In this document: in pieces, positions 51,253 through 59,528 of the stretch
Layout of the letters: each line of letters starts with the position of its first letter
Position numbering within the stretch: position 1 is the first letter of the stretch
Translations under genes and position numbers: made by a program
NCBI GenBank assembly: GCA_023391335.1
Contig: JAEWBG010000076.1
Location: 62,001-126,000, forward strand
DNA length: 64,000 nt
Direction: 5' to 3'
DNA from: Pseudomonadota bacterium
GTDB lineage: Bacteria; Pseudomonadota; Gammaproteobacteria; Steroidobacterales; Steroidobacteraceae
The notes under the pieces: generated by a model
What the model was told of the DNA's origin: nothing
Databases searched by the model: none
Seen by the model: the letters and a program-made list of their open reading frames with translations, nothing else

Positions 51253-52401
51253 GTGAAGTATCTTCCGCTCATCTGGGCAGGTCTCTGGCGCAGTCCAGCT
51301 CGCACCACGCTAACGTTCCTTTCCATCGCATGCGCCTTTTTGTTGATTGGCTCGCTCTACGGAGTTGGCGCGGGATTCGATCAGGCGCTTCATCGAGTGA
51401 ACGCCAAGCGGCTTCGTGTCGGGAGTGCAGACTGGTCGAGAGCAATGCCTCTCGTCTATCGACAACGGATTCAGCAGATCCCGCATGTCGCTTCGACAAT
51501 GATCGTCACGCAGATCGGCGGCTACTATCAGCAACCGGCGAATTGGCTGAACGTGAACGCAATCGGAGGCGATGTCGATCTCACGGTATTTGGTCCGGTT
51601 GCTCACGCGGACAAGTTGAAGTCAGCACTTGCAGGTAGCCGCATCGGCGTCGTCGTGGGTCGGAAACTCGCTCAGCGGTTTGGTTGGAGAGTAGGCGATC
51701 GCGTGCCGCTGATCTCTGGAACTCTGCGACACGATGGAAGCGGCGTTTGGGAGTTCGACGTCGTCGGCATATACGATGTGCCCAGCGCGCCGGACACCGC
51801 CGAGCTTTTTATCTTCAACTACGAGTATCTGGAAGAATCTCGCGCAGGAGGTCAGGGCGTCACCAATCAGCTTTTTGTCGATACCGACAGCTCGGACCAC
51901 AACCTCCAAGTAGCACGCGCAATCGACCAGCAATTCGCGATGTCCGATTTGCCGACTGCGACGCTGAGTGAGCGGGATTTTCAGCTCGCTGCGGCCACCG
52001 CGACCTTCGATTTCAGGATCGTGATTGCAACCGTCGGTATCGCATCGCTGCTTGGGCTTCTCATTGTGTCCGCCACCACCATGGCGCAATCAGTGAGGCA
52101 GCGACTCCACGAGCTGGCGCTCATGAAGGCATTAGGCTTTCTGCACGTTCGCATCGCCGGGGTGATTCTCGGAGAGGCTCTATGCCTCTCGGTCTCCGCT
52201 GCGATCGTCGGCTTGTCGATCTCGGTACTCGTTTACCCCAAAGTTGCTGCAATCGTCCAAGCACCCCAAATTCAAATGCCAGTGCACGTACCGTTGGTTT
52301 GTTTTGGCATTGCCGCTGTCGTTGCACTACTGAGTGCCGCGATGCCAATTGTGAGTCTCGAGAAATTGGCAGTCGCTCAGGCACTAACGCAACGCGCATG
52401 A
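51253..52401 (+). CDS. FtsX-type ABC transporter permease 1
   Basis: A 382-residue MacB/FtsX-type permease. One N-terminal transmembrane helix (SPARTTLTFLSIACAFLLIG), a large periplasmic domain (about 40-265) and three C-terminal helices (VIATVGIASLLGLLIVSATT; EALCLSVSAAIVGLSISVLV; LVCFGIAAVVALLSAAMPIV). These systems export lipids, peptides or act mechanically, not as classic transporters. GTG start. It overlaps permease 2 by ATGA. No ATPase gene or membrane-fusion protein is next to it. Confidence 0.87.
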   Translation: MKYLPLIWAGLWRSPARTTLTFLSIACAFLLIGSLYGVGAGFDQALHRVNAKRLRVGSADWSRAMPLVYRQRIQQIPHVASTMIVTQIGGYYQQPANWLNVNAIGGDVDLTVFGPVAHADKLKSALAGSRIGVVVGRKLAQRFGWRVGDRVPLISGTLRHDGSGVWEFDVVGIYDVPSAPDTAELFIFNYEYLEESRAGGQGVTNQLFVDTDSSDHNLQVARAIDQQFAMSDLPTATLSERDFQLAAATATFDFRIVIATVGIASLLGLLIVSATTMAQSVRQRLHELALMKALGFLHVRIAGVILGEALCLSVSAAIVGLSISVLVYPKVAAIVQAPQIQMPVHVPLVCFGIAAVVALLSAAMPIVSLEKLAVAQALTQRA

Positions 52402-53567
52402 ATACGGCAAAGCAACTGGCCGCTGTCGCGAAGCTCGGGATCAAAGGTTTCTCCGAGCGCATCGGGTCGAACTTGGTGGCGGCAAGCTGTGTCACGCTCG
52501 CTGTCGCAGTGCTCGTCGGCACATTATCGCTGTCGCACAGCGTTCAGCGGGTGATCGAATCATCAAGTCGCCCCGATCGCGTCGTCCTCTTATCCGAAGG
52601 AATGCAGCTCGAAGAGCCAAGCGCGATTCCCCGAACGGCTCTGGCGGCGATCGAACAGTTACCTGGCATTCGTCGCACGGAGCAGGGCGCGCCGATACTC
52701 TCTGCGGACGTGCTGATGCTGCCACCTTTCCGAGAACGCGATTCGCAGAAGCGTTCGGGCGTCGTCGTCCGCGGCGTGGGAGCAGAGAATGCAGCGCTGC
52801 GACCAGAGATCGAGATCGTTGAAGGTCGCACTTTTCGCACCGGCCTCAACGAAGTCATCGTTGGTCGACAAGCGCAGCAAAGGTTCGCCGGGCTCTCTGT
52901 AGGAGACACGATTAAGTTGCGCAGCACCCCGTTCAACGTAGTTGGGATATTCGAGGCCAACGGCACGGTGCGCGAATCGGAGATCCTGACCGACGTGCAA
53001 TCCATGTTCGCGGTTAGGCCTACTGCACGCTATTCATCGATCACTGTGTTGCTGGACTCCGCCGCGGCCGTGCCGAATTTCGTGAAAGCGGTGAATGAGA
53101 ACCCGGGGATAGAAGCTGTGGCTTTCAGTGAGCCTACGTATGCAGCGCAACGTGCGAAGGAGGCAACGCAGCTCATGGAACTCATGGCGTACTTAGTCGG
53201 CGCAATCATGGCTGCAGCCGCAACGTTTAGCGCAGCGAATGCAATGCTCAATCTCGTGCATGCAAGAAGAACGGAATTCGCAACCCTCCGCGCAATTGGA
53301 TTCGGTTCTACCGCTGTGGTCATCGCGATTTGTTTGGAAGCATTAGTGATTGCGGCCGTCGGGGCAGTGGTCGGAACAGCTATCGTGACGTTGATCCTCG
53401 ATGACCTGCCGTTCACCAGCCGAAGGGTTAGTACGGTATTGCTAATCGATCGAGATCTCATCGTCATCGGCGCAGTGTGGGCGTGCGGCATCGGCTTGAT
53501 CGGCGCGCTGATGCCTGCGATTCATGCTGCTCGAATGCCGATCGTGTCGGCGTTGCGAGAGCGGTAG
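52398..53567 (+). CDS. FtsX-type ABC transporter permease 2
   Basis: A 389-residue permease with the same plan as its upstream partner: N-terminal helix (NLVAASCVTLAVAVLVGTLS), periplasmic MacB-like domain, and C-terminal helices (LMAYLVGAIMAAAATFSAAN; AICLEALVIAAVGAVVGTAI; IVIGAVWACGIGLIGALMPA). The ATG at 52398 overlaps the upstream TGA, so the two are translationally coupled and probably form a heterodimer. The motif RRTEFATLRAIGFGSTAVV is the coupling-helix region that should contact an ATPase encoded elsewhere. Confidence 0.87.
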   Translation: MNTAKQLAAVAKLGIKGFSERIGSNLVAASCVTLAVAVLVGTLSLSHSVQRVIESSSRPDRVVLLSEGMQLEEPSAIPRTALAAIEQLPGIRRTEQGAPILSADVLMLPPFRERDSQKRSGVVVRGVGAENAALRPEIEIVEGRTFRTGLNEVIVGRQAQQRFAGLSVGDTIKLRSTPFNVVGIFEANGTVRESEILTDVQSMFAVRPTARYSSITVLLDSAAAVPNFVKAVNENPGIEAVAFSEPTYAAQRAKEATQLMELMAYLVGAIMAAAATFSAANAMLNLVHARRTEFATLRAIGFGSTAVVIAICLEALVIAAVGAVVGTAIVTLILDDLPFTSRRVSTVLLIDRDLIVIGAVWACGIGLIGALMPAIHAARMPIVSALRER

Positions 53568-54216
53568 GCATTGATCAAGAGGCGAGCCTATCGGCAGGGT
53601 AGCCACTGGCAAGGGAGCCGAGGGCAAGCAAGCTGACCCCGTCAGCAGGCCAGAAATTTCTCCTTCTCAGTCTGGCTTGCCTGCGCATGCTCGCTTGCCG
53701 ATGAAATCGGCTCGCCTCTTTGCTCTGATCTGGCCTGCCGTTAGGCTTGCCTGTGTGAAGCGCTTGCCTGCGTACGCTCGCTTTCCGATGAAGTCGGCTC
53801 GCCTCTGCATTCCGTTCTGGCCTGCCGCTAGGCTACCTTGCGCAACGCGCTTCCCTGCGCATGCCACCTTGCCGATGAAATCGGCTCGCCTCTTTTCTGC
53901 ACCTTCTGTCCCGACGCCAGTCCTTCACGACTGCATAGCAGTCCTTCCCGACGATAGTCCTTCTCGACCGCGAAGCGGTCCGCCATTTATCAATTGCTAT
54001 GTCAAAGTCATATTGACACCAGCAATCGATCACGCTTAGTTTCAACCGCAACAATAACCATCCGGCTTCAGTCCGGAGCAACAGCGGGTTTGATATGGAG
54101 ATCGGCGATGGGATCGTCATTGGCGGGTTTCCGCCATCTTCTGGTTGCACGAGTCACCGCTCCCGCAAGTTCTCGTCTTCCTTGGCTGCATTCGTTCGTC
54201 TGAAAGGGGAAGAGCC
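53568..54216. repeat. gap with a threefold direct repeat and variable-stem hairpins
   Basis: GCAAGC-type repeat with GCTGACCCCGTCAGC (53631-53645). Three direct copies of a 46-base block (53686-53731, 53763-53808, 53850-53895), each with CTTGCCGATGAAATCGGCTC or a close variant. Then two small hairpins, GACTGC-ATA-GCAGTC (53929-53943) and GACCGC-GAA-GCGGTC (53966-53980), of the type seen at 35.8-36.1 kb. No gene is supported. The last 230 bases before 54217 show nothing definite. Confidence 0.75.
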
Positions 54217-56010
54217 ATGTCGCGCTTGTCTCTAGCTGCAAAATTGCTCGCACTACTACTGGTGAGCACAGTCGCGTCTGCGACGCCACCTTCGAATGAC
54301 GACGATGACGATCAGCGTCTCCTAGAAGAAATCGTCGTCACCGGGATGCACGCAACGCAAGGGGGTGCGCAGGACATCAACTATTTCCGTGGTGCAGTGG
54401 AGCAGGACAAGATTCCTCATCCGAACGATCTCACCGCGGAAGGCCTCTTTAGCGAGCACGACATTCTGTTTCCGGAGCGTGCCCCATGCCACCAGCTTTT
54501 CTGCTTGACCGGAGAGTCGATCCGTGCAGATCTCCTCGCTGTGCCTGAGGCTCGGTATCTGGTGGGCATCGGCTTTGCTTCAAATCTCGATCCGAAGACA
54601 TGGAAACGTGAGCCGTTGAATCTGGTGGCGGTGGTCGACAAATCGGGCTCGATGGACGGCGAACCGCTTGACCTGGTTCGGCAGAGTTTGCTCGAGGTCA
54701 CAAAGCAACTGAAACCGGATGATCAGGTCAGCATCGTTCTCTATGGCGATGCGTCAGAGGTTTATCTCGAACCGACTAAGGTCGACTCCCGAGGTAAAAA
54801 AGCGATCAACGCCGCAATTCGAGGCATCGAGAGCAACGGCTCCACTTCGATGGAAGCGGGATTGAAGGTGGGCTACAAGGTGGCGTTCGACACCGCGCCG
54901 CAATTCAAAGGTACGACGCGGCTCATGTTGTTCACCGACGAGCGCCCGAATGTTGGTGCGACCGATGCCGACAGTTTCATGGGAATGGCGATCGCCGCCT
55001 CAAATCGCAACATCGGGCTGACGACGATAGGCGTCGGTGTGCAGTTCGGCGCCGAGCTTGCGACGAAAATCAGCAGCGTGCGCGGCGGTAACCTGTATTT
55101 CCTCCGTGACGAAAATGACGTCCGTTCGGTGTATGCCGATCAACTCGACTACATGGTGAGCGAGCTTGCGCATGATCTGGAACTCACGCTCGCGCCTCAT
55201 GCCGGCTACCACATCTCAGGCGTGTACGGCATCCCGGGCGAACTCATGAACTGGCAAAACGACACTGTAGTTCATGTGAAGATTCCAACCGTGTTCCTAT
55301 CGAATCGTGGCGGTGCAATCTTCCTAGCGCTCGCGCGAGATCCCGATTCGACTTTTGTCCCGGAACATGTTCCTTCGCCGAAGGAAACGCTCGCCACCGT
55401 TTCCGTCTCGTATGTTCCGGCGGGCACTCGCACTTCGTCCCTAACGCACGACAGCATCGACGTCGCAGCGGCCTCTGGGACGCCAAGCGACGGCATGCAA
55501 CTTGGGCACTTGCTGGTCGACGAATTTACCGTCCTCCACAAATCGACATCTGCCCACTATCTCAAGAACGATCAGGAAACGGCGTACCAACTCGTTCACG
55601 CCTTCAAAGGCAGGCTGCAGACGGTCCAAAGCAACGATTTGCGTCAGGAACAGGATCTGATTGGACGCATGGATGAGCAGTTCGCATTTCTTTCGGGGCA
55701 TTCCTCAGAGGCGCCGCACAGGTCTCACTCTGCGCAGTTGTGGGGGATGTGGAAGATCGAGCGCATCGAAGGAAGCGGTGCCGACATTCATCGCGGCGAA
55801 TACATTGAGTTCACGCCCGACAACGACTTCCGCGTGTATGCAAAGGATTCGGATCGGACCAAACCACGCGAAGAAGACACGTACGAGTACAACAGCAACC
55901 AACTGCACATCGTCGATTCCGAACTCGTGTTCAATTACGTCACGTATCGAAAGTCGCTCGAGTTACGGCATCGAAGTGGCGTGGTGATTTACTTGAGTAG
56001 AGTGGGATAG
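54217..56010 (+). CDS. secreted VWA-domain protein with lipocalin-like C-terminus
   Basis: A 597-residue protein. Signal peptide (LAAKLLALLLVSTVASA), then a short EEIVVTG segment resembling those near the N-terminus of TonB-dependent receptors, then a von Willebrand A domain with the metal-site motif VDKSGSM (about residues 140-146) and the later Thr/Asp positions (STSMEAGL; LMLFTDERP). A YfbK-like C-terminal region follows. The last 90 residues (from QLWGMWKIERIEGSG, about 507) resemble a lipocalin-like strand pattern. Related proteins are often encoded singly in Gammaproteobacteria. GGGGAAGAG precedes the ATG. Function unknown. Confidence 0.85.
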   Translation: MSRLSLAAKLLALLLVSTVASATPPSNDDDDDQRLLEEIVVTGMHATQGGAQDINYFRGAVEQDKIPHPNDLTAEGLFSEHDILFPERAPCHQLFCLTGESIRADLLAVPEARYLVGIGFASNLDPKTWKREPLNLVAVVDKSGSMDGEPLDLVRQSLLEVTKQLKPDDQVSIVLYGDASEVYLEPTKVDSRGKKAINAAIRGIESNGSTSMEAGLKVGYKVAFDTAPQFKGTTRLMLFTDERPNVGATDADSFMGMAIAASNRNIGLTTIGVGVQFGAELATKISSVRGGNLYFLRDENDVRSVYADQLDYMVSELAHDLELTLAPHAGYHISGVYGIPGELMNWQNDTVVHVKIPTVFLSNRGGAIFLALARDPDSTFVPEHVPSPKETLATVSVSYVPAGTRTSSLTHDSIDVAAASGTPSDGMQLGHLLVDEFTVLHKSTSAHYLKNDQETAYQLVHAFKGRLQTVQSNDLRQEQDLIGRMDEQFAFLSGHSSEAPHRSHSAQLWGMWKIERIEGSGADIHRGEYIEFTPDNDFRVYAKDSDRTKPREEDTYEYNSNQLHIVDSELVFNYVTYRKSLELRHRSGVVIYLSRVG

Positions 56011-56042
56011 ATGCGAGTCATGGATGACGAGGGCAGCGGTGT

Positions 56043-56681
56043 GTGCGTGTGAGTAGTGCGACGTATAAGCACATCCTGTTCGTCGACTACGAGAATAGGG
56101 ACATCGACCTGAATGTCGTGCCACCGGATGTTCTCGTTCGGTTCTTCTTCGGCGCATCCCAAAAGAAAGTCTCAACTGAATTCTTCAGAGCCGCGCGGCA
56201 GCTCGGCGAGCGCTTCATAGATATCGATATCGAAGGGCAGAGCAAGAACGCCCTGGACTTCCACATCGCGTTCTATTTGGGTGAGTGTCTCGCGAGCAAT
56301 CCGAAAGCGAGCTGCATCATTCTGTCCGGTGATAAGGGATTCGATCCGCTTGTGAAGCATCTACGCAAACGTGGACTTGCAGTGCGTCGCGTTCCATCCA
56401 TCACCGAAGCATTCGGTTCTGCCAAACAGAAGGTGTCAAAGCCGAAAGCATCAACGACGAACAAATCGAATGGTCCAGCCTCGTTGAATTACGAAGAGGT
56501 AGTCGCGTGGCTTAAGAAGCTGGACCAGAAGGCGCGCCCAGGAAAGCGAAAGACGTTGATCGCGCATATCAAGGCGACGTTCAAGGGTAGTTCGGAAGCC
56601 GAGCTGAATGGTGTTTTGGAGAGATTGATAGCGGAGAAGAAGGTCAGCGAAGTGGGTGGGGCGGTGGAGTATTCGTTGTGA
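56043..56681 (+). CDS. NYN/PIN-like putative ribonuclease with C-terminal helical domain
   Basis: A 212-residue protein. Residues 8-130 have the NYN/PIN layout: HILFVDYEN (first acidic), KNALDFHIAFYLGE (middle Asp) and IILSGDKGFDPLVKHLRKRG (third acidic pair). A basic linker (about 131-150) is followed by a helical region (LNYEEVVAWLKKLDQKARPG) that may bind nucleic acid or a partner. GTG start at 56043, or at 56049. It stands alone, 32 bases after the VWA gene. The substrate is unknown; members of this fold cut RNA. Confidence 0.75.
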   Translation: MRVSSATYKHILFVDYENRDIDLNVVPPDVLVRFFFGASQKKVSTEFFRAARQLGERFIDIDIEGQSKNALDFHIAFYLGECLASNPKASCIILSGDKGFDPLVKHLRKRGLAVRRVPSITEAFGSAKQKVSKPKASTTNKSNGPASLNYEEVVAWLKKLDQKARPGKRKTLIAHIKATFKGSSEAELNGVLERLIAEKKVSEVGGAVEYSL

Positions 56682-56729
56682 TCGAAGCGCTGAATGTGAG
56701 TTTTTCGAACGCAAGTGGATATGGCGTGT

Positions 56730-56787
56730 TGTGCAACTTGTATGGGGGTGCAAGGGGTCGCGAGTTCGAAATTTGCCCTCCCGACCA
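56730..56787 (+). pseudogene. tRNA-Pro(GGG)-like 3' fragment
   Basis: The stretch reads like the anticodon arm, variable loop, T-arm and acceptor 3' strand of a proline tRNA: ACTTGTATGGGGGTGCAAG, GGGTC, GCGAG-TTCGAAA-TTTGC, CCTCCCG and ACCA. The anticodon loop has one extra base, and the 5' acceptor strand (expected CGGGAGG) is missing upstream. It is therefore a decayed or split tRNA, such as the att end of an integrated element. Other sequence in 56788-57108 is featureless. Confidence 0.5.
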
Positions 56788-57108
56788 ATACTTACGAGCG
56801 TCTGGCTCCCGTCCTGTGGTCACCCTTATGGTCACCCTCGTTTGCGCCGCACTTGCATTTTGCTTCCCTGTCCGCATATTGATCACGTTCCAATCCGGAA
56901 TAAGGATCGTAGCGAGGTTGTTATGACCAAGCTTTTGACGATCCGTACTTCTTGCGCGTGATACGCCACGTGAGAGTCGGGCAACGCGGATCGGAATAGA
57001 ACGGCAAGCGGATAGTGGGCCACTTGGGGAGGCGCGGGCTTAATCAACCCTTCACAACGTCGATTCACATTGACGTGCCGGTCGGATGACCGGACGCGCC
57101 GCCACGCG

Positions 57109-57339
57109 TTAGTGGCGTTTCGTCAGCTCCAAGACTCCTTCGGCGTAGCGTATCAATGCGCTGAGTTTCGCTGCTGCGGTAGCGGATGTATCCGTGAGGG
57201 TCGGCAAGCCCGGCCGCGACAAGACTGCGCCCCTGAAGGATCCGCGAAAGCTGTACCCGGACGGACAAGCGTAAGCTGGCGTGACAAGAAGGCTGCCCTC
57301 GCTGTTCGCTGCAAGAACAAGAACGCACGGAATTCGCAT
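57109..57339 (-). CDS. possible small protein, weak
   Basis: A 76-residue frame (MRIPCVLVLAANSEG ... ALIRYAEGVLELTKRH). Its TAA stop lies inside a hairpin (CGCCAC-TAACGC-GTGGCG, 57100-57117), the pattern seen for fliE, fliQ and others in this window, which is the main reason to list it. There is no clear Shine-Dalgarno and no recognised family. Confidence 0.25.
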   Translation of the reverse strand: MRIPCVLVLAANSEGSLLVTPAYACPSGYSFRGSFRGAVLSRPGLPTLTDTSATAAAKLSALIRYAEGVLELTKRH

Positions 57340-57353
57340 ACGGGGAGGCTTCG

Positions 57354-58364
57354 GTGGCAGGCAACGAACAAGGCAAAAGAATTCAGCAACTTTGTGACGA
57401 CATCACAAGGGATCCAGTCGCCTCGCTGGTTACAAACCTCGATTGGGGAAGACTTAACTTCGAACAGGCTAGAGCAGACTTAGAACAAATTTTCGCAATA
57501 GCCACTCAGATAAGAAATCTGCCGATCGAAGCGATGCCAGAGACTGAAATCCAGCACATCGCGAACGTACTCCAAAACGCGGCTCAACAGGTCGGATTGA
57601 TCCGCTCTTTCACGGTCGAACAGGCTAATCCAACGGGCCAGCGGGACGCTGTCGTCGCCAACATTGCTGGTGTATCGACGCAGCTGTACATCCAATCGCA
57701 AGCAAGATTACCGTTCCTCGCACTCCAGCGCGGGGACGTTCGCAAGAATGAGGAAGAGTTGGGCAAGCTCGTCAAAGATTTCCGCCAGGTACTTTCGGAG
57801 CAGCGAGCTGACGCGAACAAGAAGAGCAAAGAGTTAGAGCAGATCATTGCCGCAGCTCGGGAGGCGGCGGCAAAAGTAGGGGTCGCGCACTTCACTGCGG
57901 ATTTCACAAGGGTGGCGAGCGATCTCGAAACCTCTGCCAACAATTGGCTGATTACCACAGGCATGTTCGCCGCTGCGACGATCGCATCCGCGATAGCGTT
58001 TCCTTTCGTGTTCCACGTGGAAGGCGCGAACATGACGCTGCAGGCAATTCAGGTTTTTACGTCTAAGCTGGTTGCTCTGGGTGCGCTGTTCACAGCTACG
58101 GTCTGGTGCGGCGGTATGTACAAGGCCGCGAAGCATCAGGCCACCGTGAATCACCATCGCGCGAATGCACTCAAAACCTTTGAAGCATTCGTGAAGTCTG
58201 CGAGCGATGAGCAGACAAAGAACGCCGTGCTAATGGAGGCAACGCGATCAATCTTCGCCGTCGGAAGTACCGGCTATTTAGAAGGCACCGAGGGCGGCGC
58301 CGATGGCGCTCTGAAGATTTTGGAGATCGTCAAATCTGCAAGTGATCCGGTCAACGGTAAGTAG
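57354..58364 (+). CDS. coiled-coil protein with two transmembrane helices, unknown
   Basis: A 336-residue protein starting at GTG with GGGGAGG five bases upstream. The N-terminal 200 residues are helical with a coiled-coil segment (NEEELGKLVKDFRQVLSEQR; KKSKELEQIIAAAREAAAKV). Two transmembrane helices follow: ITTGMFAAATIASAIAFPFV and KLVALGALFTATVWCGGMYK. The C-terminus (NHHRANALKTFEAFVKSASD) is cytoplasmic. It has no obvious enzymatic motif. It lies near a tRNA-like fragment and two other small unknown genes, so it may belong to an accessory island. I do not recognise the family. Confidence 0.7.
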   Translation: MAGNEQGKRIQQLCDDITRDPVASLVTNLDWGRLNFEQARADLEQIFAIATQIRNLPIEAMPETEIQHIANVLQNAAQQVGLIRSFTVEQANPTGQRDAVVANIAGVSTQLYIQSQARLPFLALQRGDVRKNEEELGKLVKDFRQVLSEQRADANKKSKELEQIIAAAREAAAKVGVAHFTADFTRVASDLETSANNWLITTGMFAAATIASAIAFPFVFHVEGANMTLQAIQVFTSKLVALGALFTATVWCGGMYKAAKHQATVNHHRANALKTFEAFVKSASDEQTKNAVLMEATRSIFAVGSTGYLEGTEGGADGALKILEIVKSASDPVNGK

Positions 58365-58400
58365 CACATTGACGAACATGTGAGCGAAAGGAGACTCCCT

Positions 58401-58595
58401 ATGTCTGACAAAGATCGGCAGATCAGCGGCTCGGTGAAAACCGAAAGCGTAGATGGCAAGCACCGTGTGACCTTGGATCTCGCAAAGCAAATTGCGTTTC
58501 ACGAGAAGGAGGTGAAAAAGGATCGCAGCTACTGGCTAGACCTGTATTGCGAATGCTTTGCCGTTGTGAACTTTGGAAACAGACAAACGAAATAG
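58401..58595 (+). CDS. small hypothetical protein
   Basis: A 64-residue charged protein (MSDKDRQISGSVKTESVDGK; FHEKEVKKDRSYWLDLYCEC). AAAGGAG with a 7-base gap makes this a convincing start, better than most in the region. It lies 36 bases after the coiled-coil membrane gene and is probably co-transcribed with it. No family recognised. Confidence 0.6.
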   Translation: MSDKDRQISGSVKTESVDGKHRVTLDLAKQIAFHEKEVKKDRSYWLDLYCECFAVVNFGNRQTK

Positions 58596-58611
58596 GTGAG
58601 GCAGCAAGAAA

Positions 58612-58638
58612 AAGGGCGAGGCTATTAACCCCGCCCTT
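58612..58638 (-). terminator. terminator hairpin, mainly for the minus-strand gene
   Basis: Stem AAGGGCGAGG / CCCCGCCCTT (one mismatch) with a 7-base loop. On the minus strand it is followed by TTTCTT, so it can end the leftward gene at 58740; on the plus strand it can end the transcript of the small gene before it. Confidence 0.7.
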
Positions 58639-58739
58639 CGGCTCACGCCTTGGGCTTCGCTCCAAGCAGTGAGACCAACTTTGCGAGTCAGAGTGGGCAA
58701 TGAACTGCTGAATATCTGCATTCGTCGAGCGCCTCCCCA

Positions 58740-59528
58740 CTACATGGCGGATAGCGCAGGAACATTTGCTGGATCTGCTGCTCGTTCCTCTTTGAAAAGT
58801 TCTTCCGTGAGAGATACGAGTACTTCATCTCCGCAAAGAGTTGCTCCAGCAGCATGGAGCTGGAGTGCTGCTGTGTGTATTGACACTAGCGACTTATCGG
58901 CGAACTCGACGATGGCAGTCGTGTAGTCTTGCAGCAATTTGGTTCGCCTAGGGCCAAGTGATCTTTCGATATCCGCCACAGTTGCCTTGCTTACCAGCCC
59001 GTGGCTCTCCAATGTCGGCTGCACCTCTTGCATGTGGAGCTCGTTTCGGCGTTGGATTATCAGTACAAGCTTCGCAAACCGACTTTCCTCAAGCGCTAGC
59101 TTGCTCATGATCGTTTTGTCAGATGACCGGAAAAGAAATTGAAGATCGGCATACTGGAAGCGAGGTACCTCTAAAACACGCATGTCCGACGGAGGCATGC
59201 AATACCACGCGATTGGTGACTTCCTCACTGGATCGACAACCTGTTCGACAAAATCCGCGACGTCGCAGCGCATCTGACCCAATGTGTGAATAGCGAGGTT
59301 GATTGCAGCCGCACGCCGTTCGTTCTCCTGCTTGTCGGCCCTGGCGTGCTCGACCTTGAACGTGAGCAGAGCACCGCCGATGACGCCTGCAATGGTGGCA
59401 AGTAGCTGAGGCATGAATTGCGACATGAAATTGCCGAGATCGAAGTAGCCTGCCGCGACTTGTGCCGTGGAAAAGCCTGCCAGAGCTCCCGTGAGCAACC
59501 CTATTGTGAGCATTAGCCAGCGATTCAT
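58740..59528 (-). CDS. hypothetical membrane protein with two N-terminal helices
   Basis: A 262-residue protein on the minus strand. Two hydrophobic segments (LMLTIGLLTGALAGFSTAQV; LLATIAGVIGGALLTFKVEH) followed by a cytoplasmic helical domain with many charged residues (DKQENERRAAAINLAIHTLG; FAKLVLIIQRRNELHMQEVQ). AGGAG with a 7-base gap precedes the ATG. It is convergent with the coiled-coil gene. No recognised domain. Size and helix layout differ from its neighbour, so they are not obvious paralogues. Confidence 0.7.
   Translation of the reverse strand: MNRWLMLTIGLLTGALAGFSTAQVAAGYFDLGNFMSQFMPQLLATIAGVIGGALLTFKVEHARADKQENERRAAAINLAIHTLGQMRCDVADFVEQVVDPVRKSPIAWYCMPPSDMRVLEVPRFQYADLQFLFRSSDKTIMSKLALEESRFAKLVLIIQRRNELHMQEVQPTLESHGLVSKATVADIERSLGPRRTKLLQDYTTAIVEFADKSLVSIHTAALQLHAAGATLCGDEVLVSLTEELFKEERAADPANVPALSAM

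Noticed and set aside
53686..53895. Threefold repeat as a CRISPR array or coding repeat
   Set aside because: Spacing differs (77 and 87 bases), the intervals are themselves related, and the open frame across it is repeat-derived with no ribosome site.
56678..56926. 82-codon frame covering the tRNA-like fragment
   Set aside because: It overlaps the tRNA-Pro-like sequence and has no Shine-Dalgarno.
57070..57483. Plus-strand frame overlapping the start of the coiled-coil gene
   Set aside because: It is Arg/Cys-rich with no family, overlaps a gene with a good ribosome site in another frame, and looks like a shadow.
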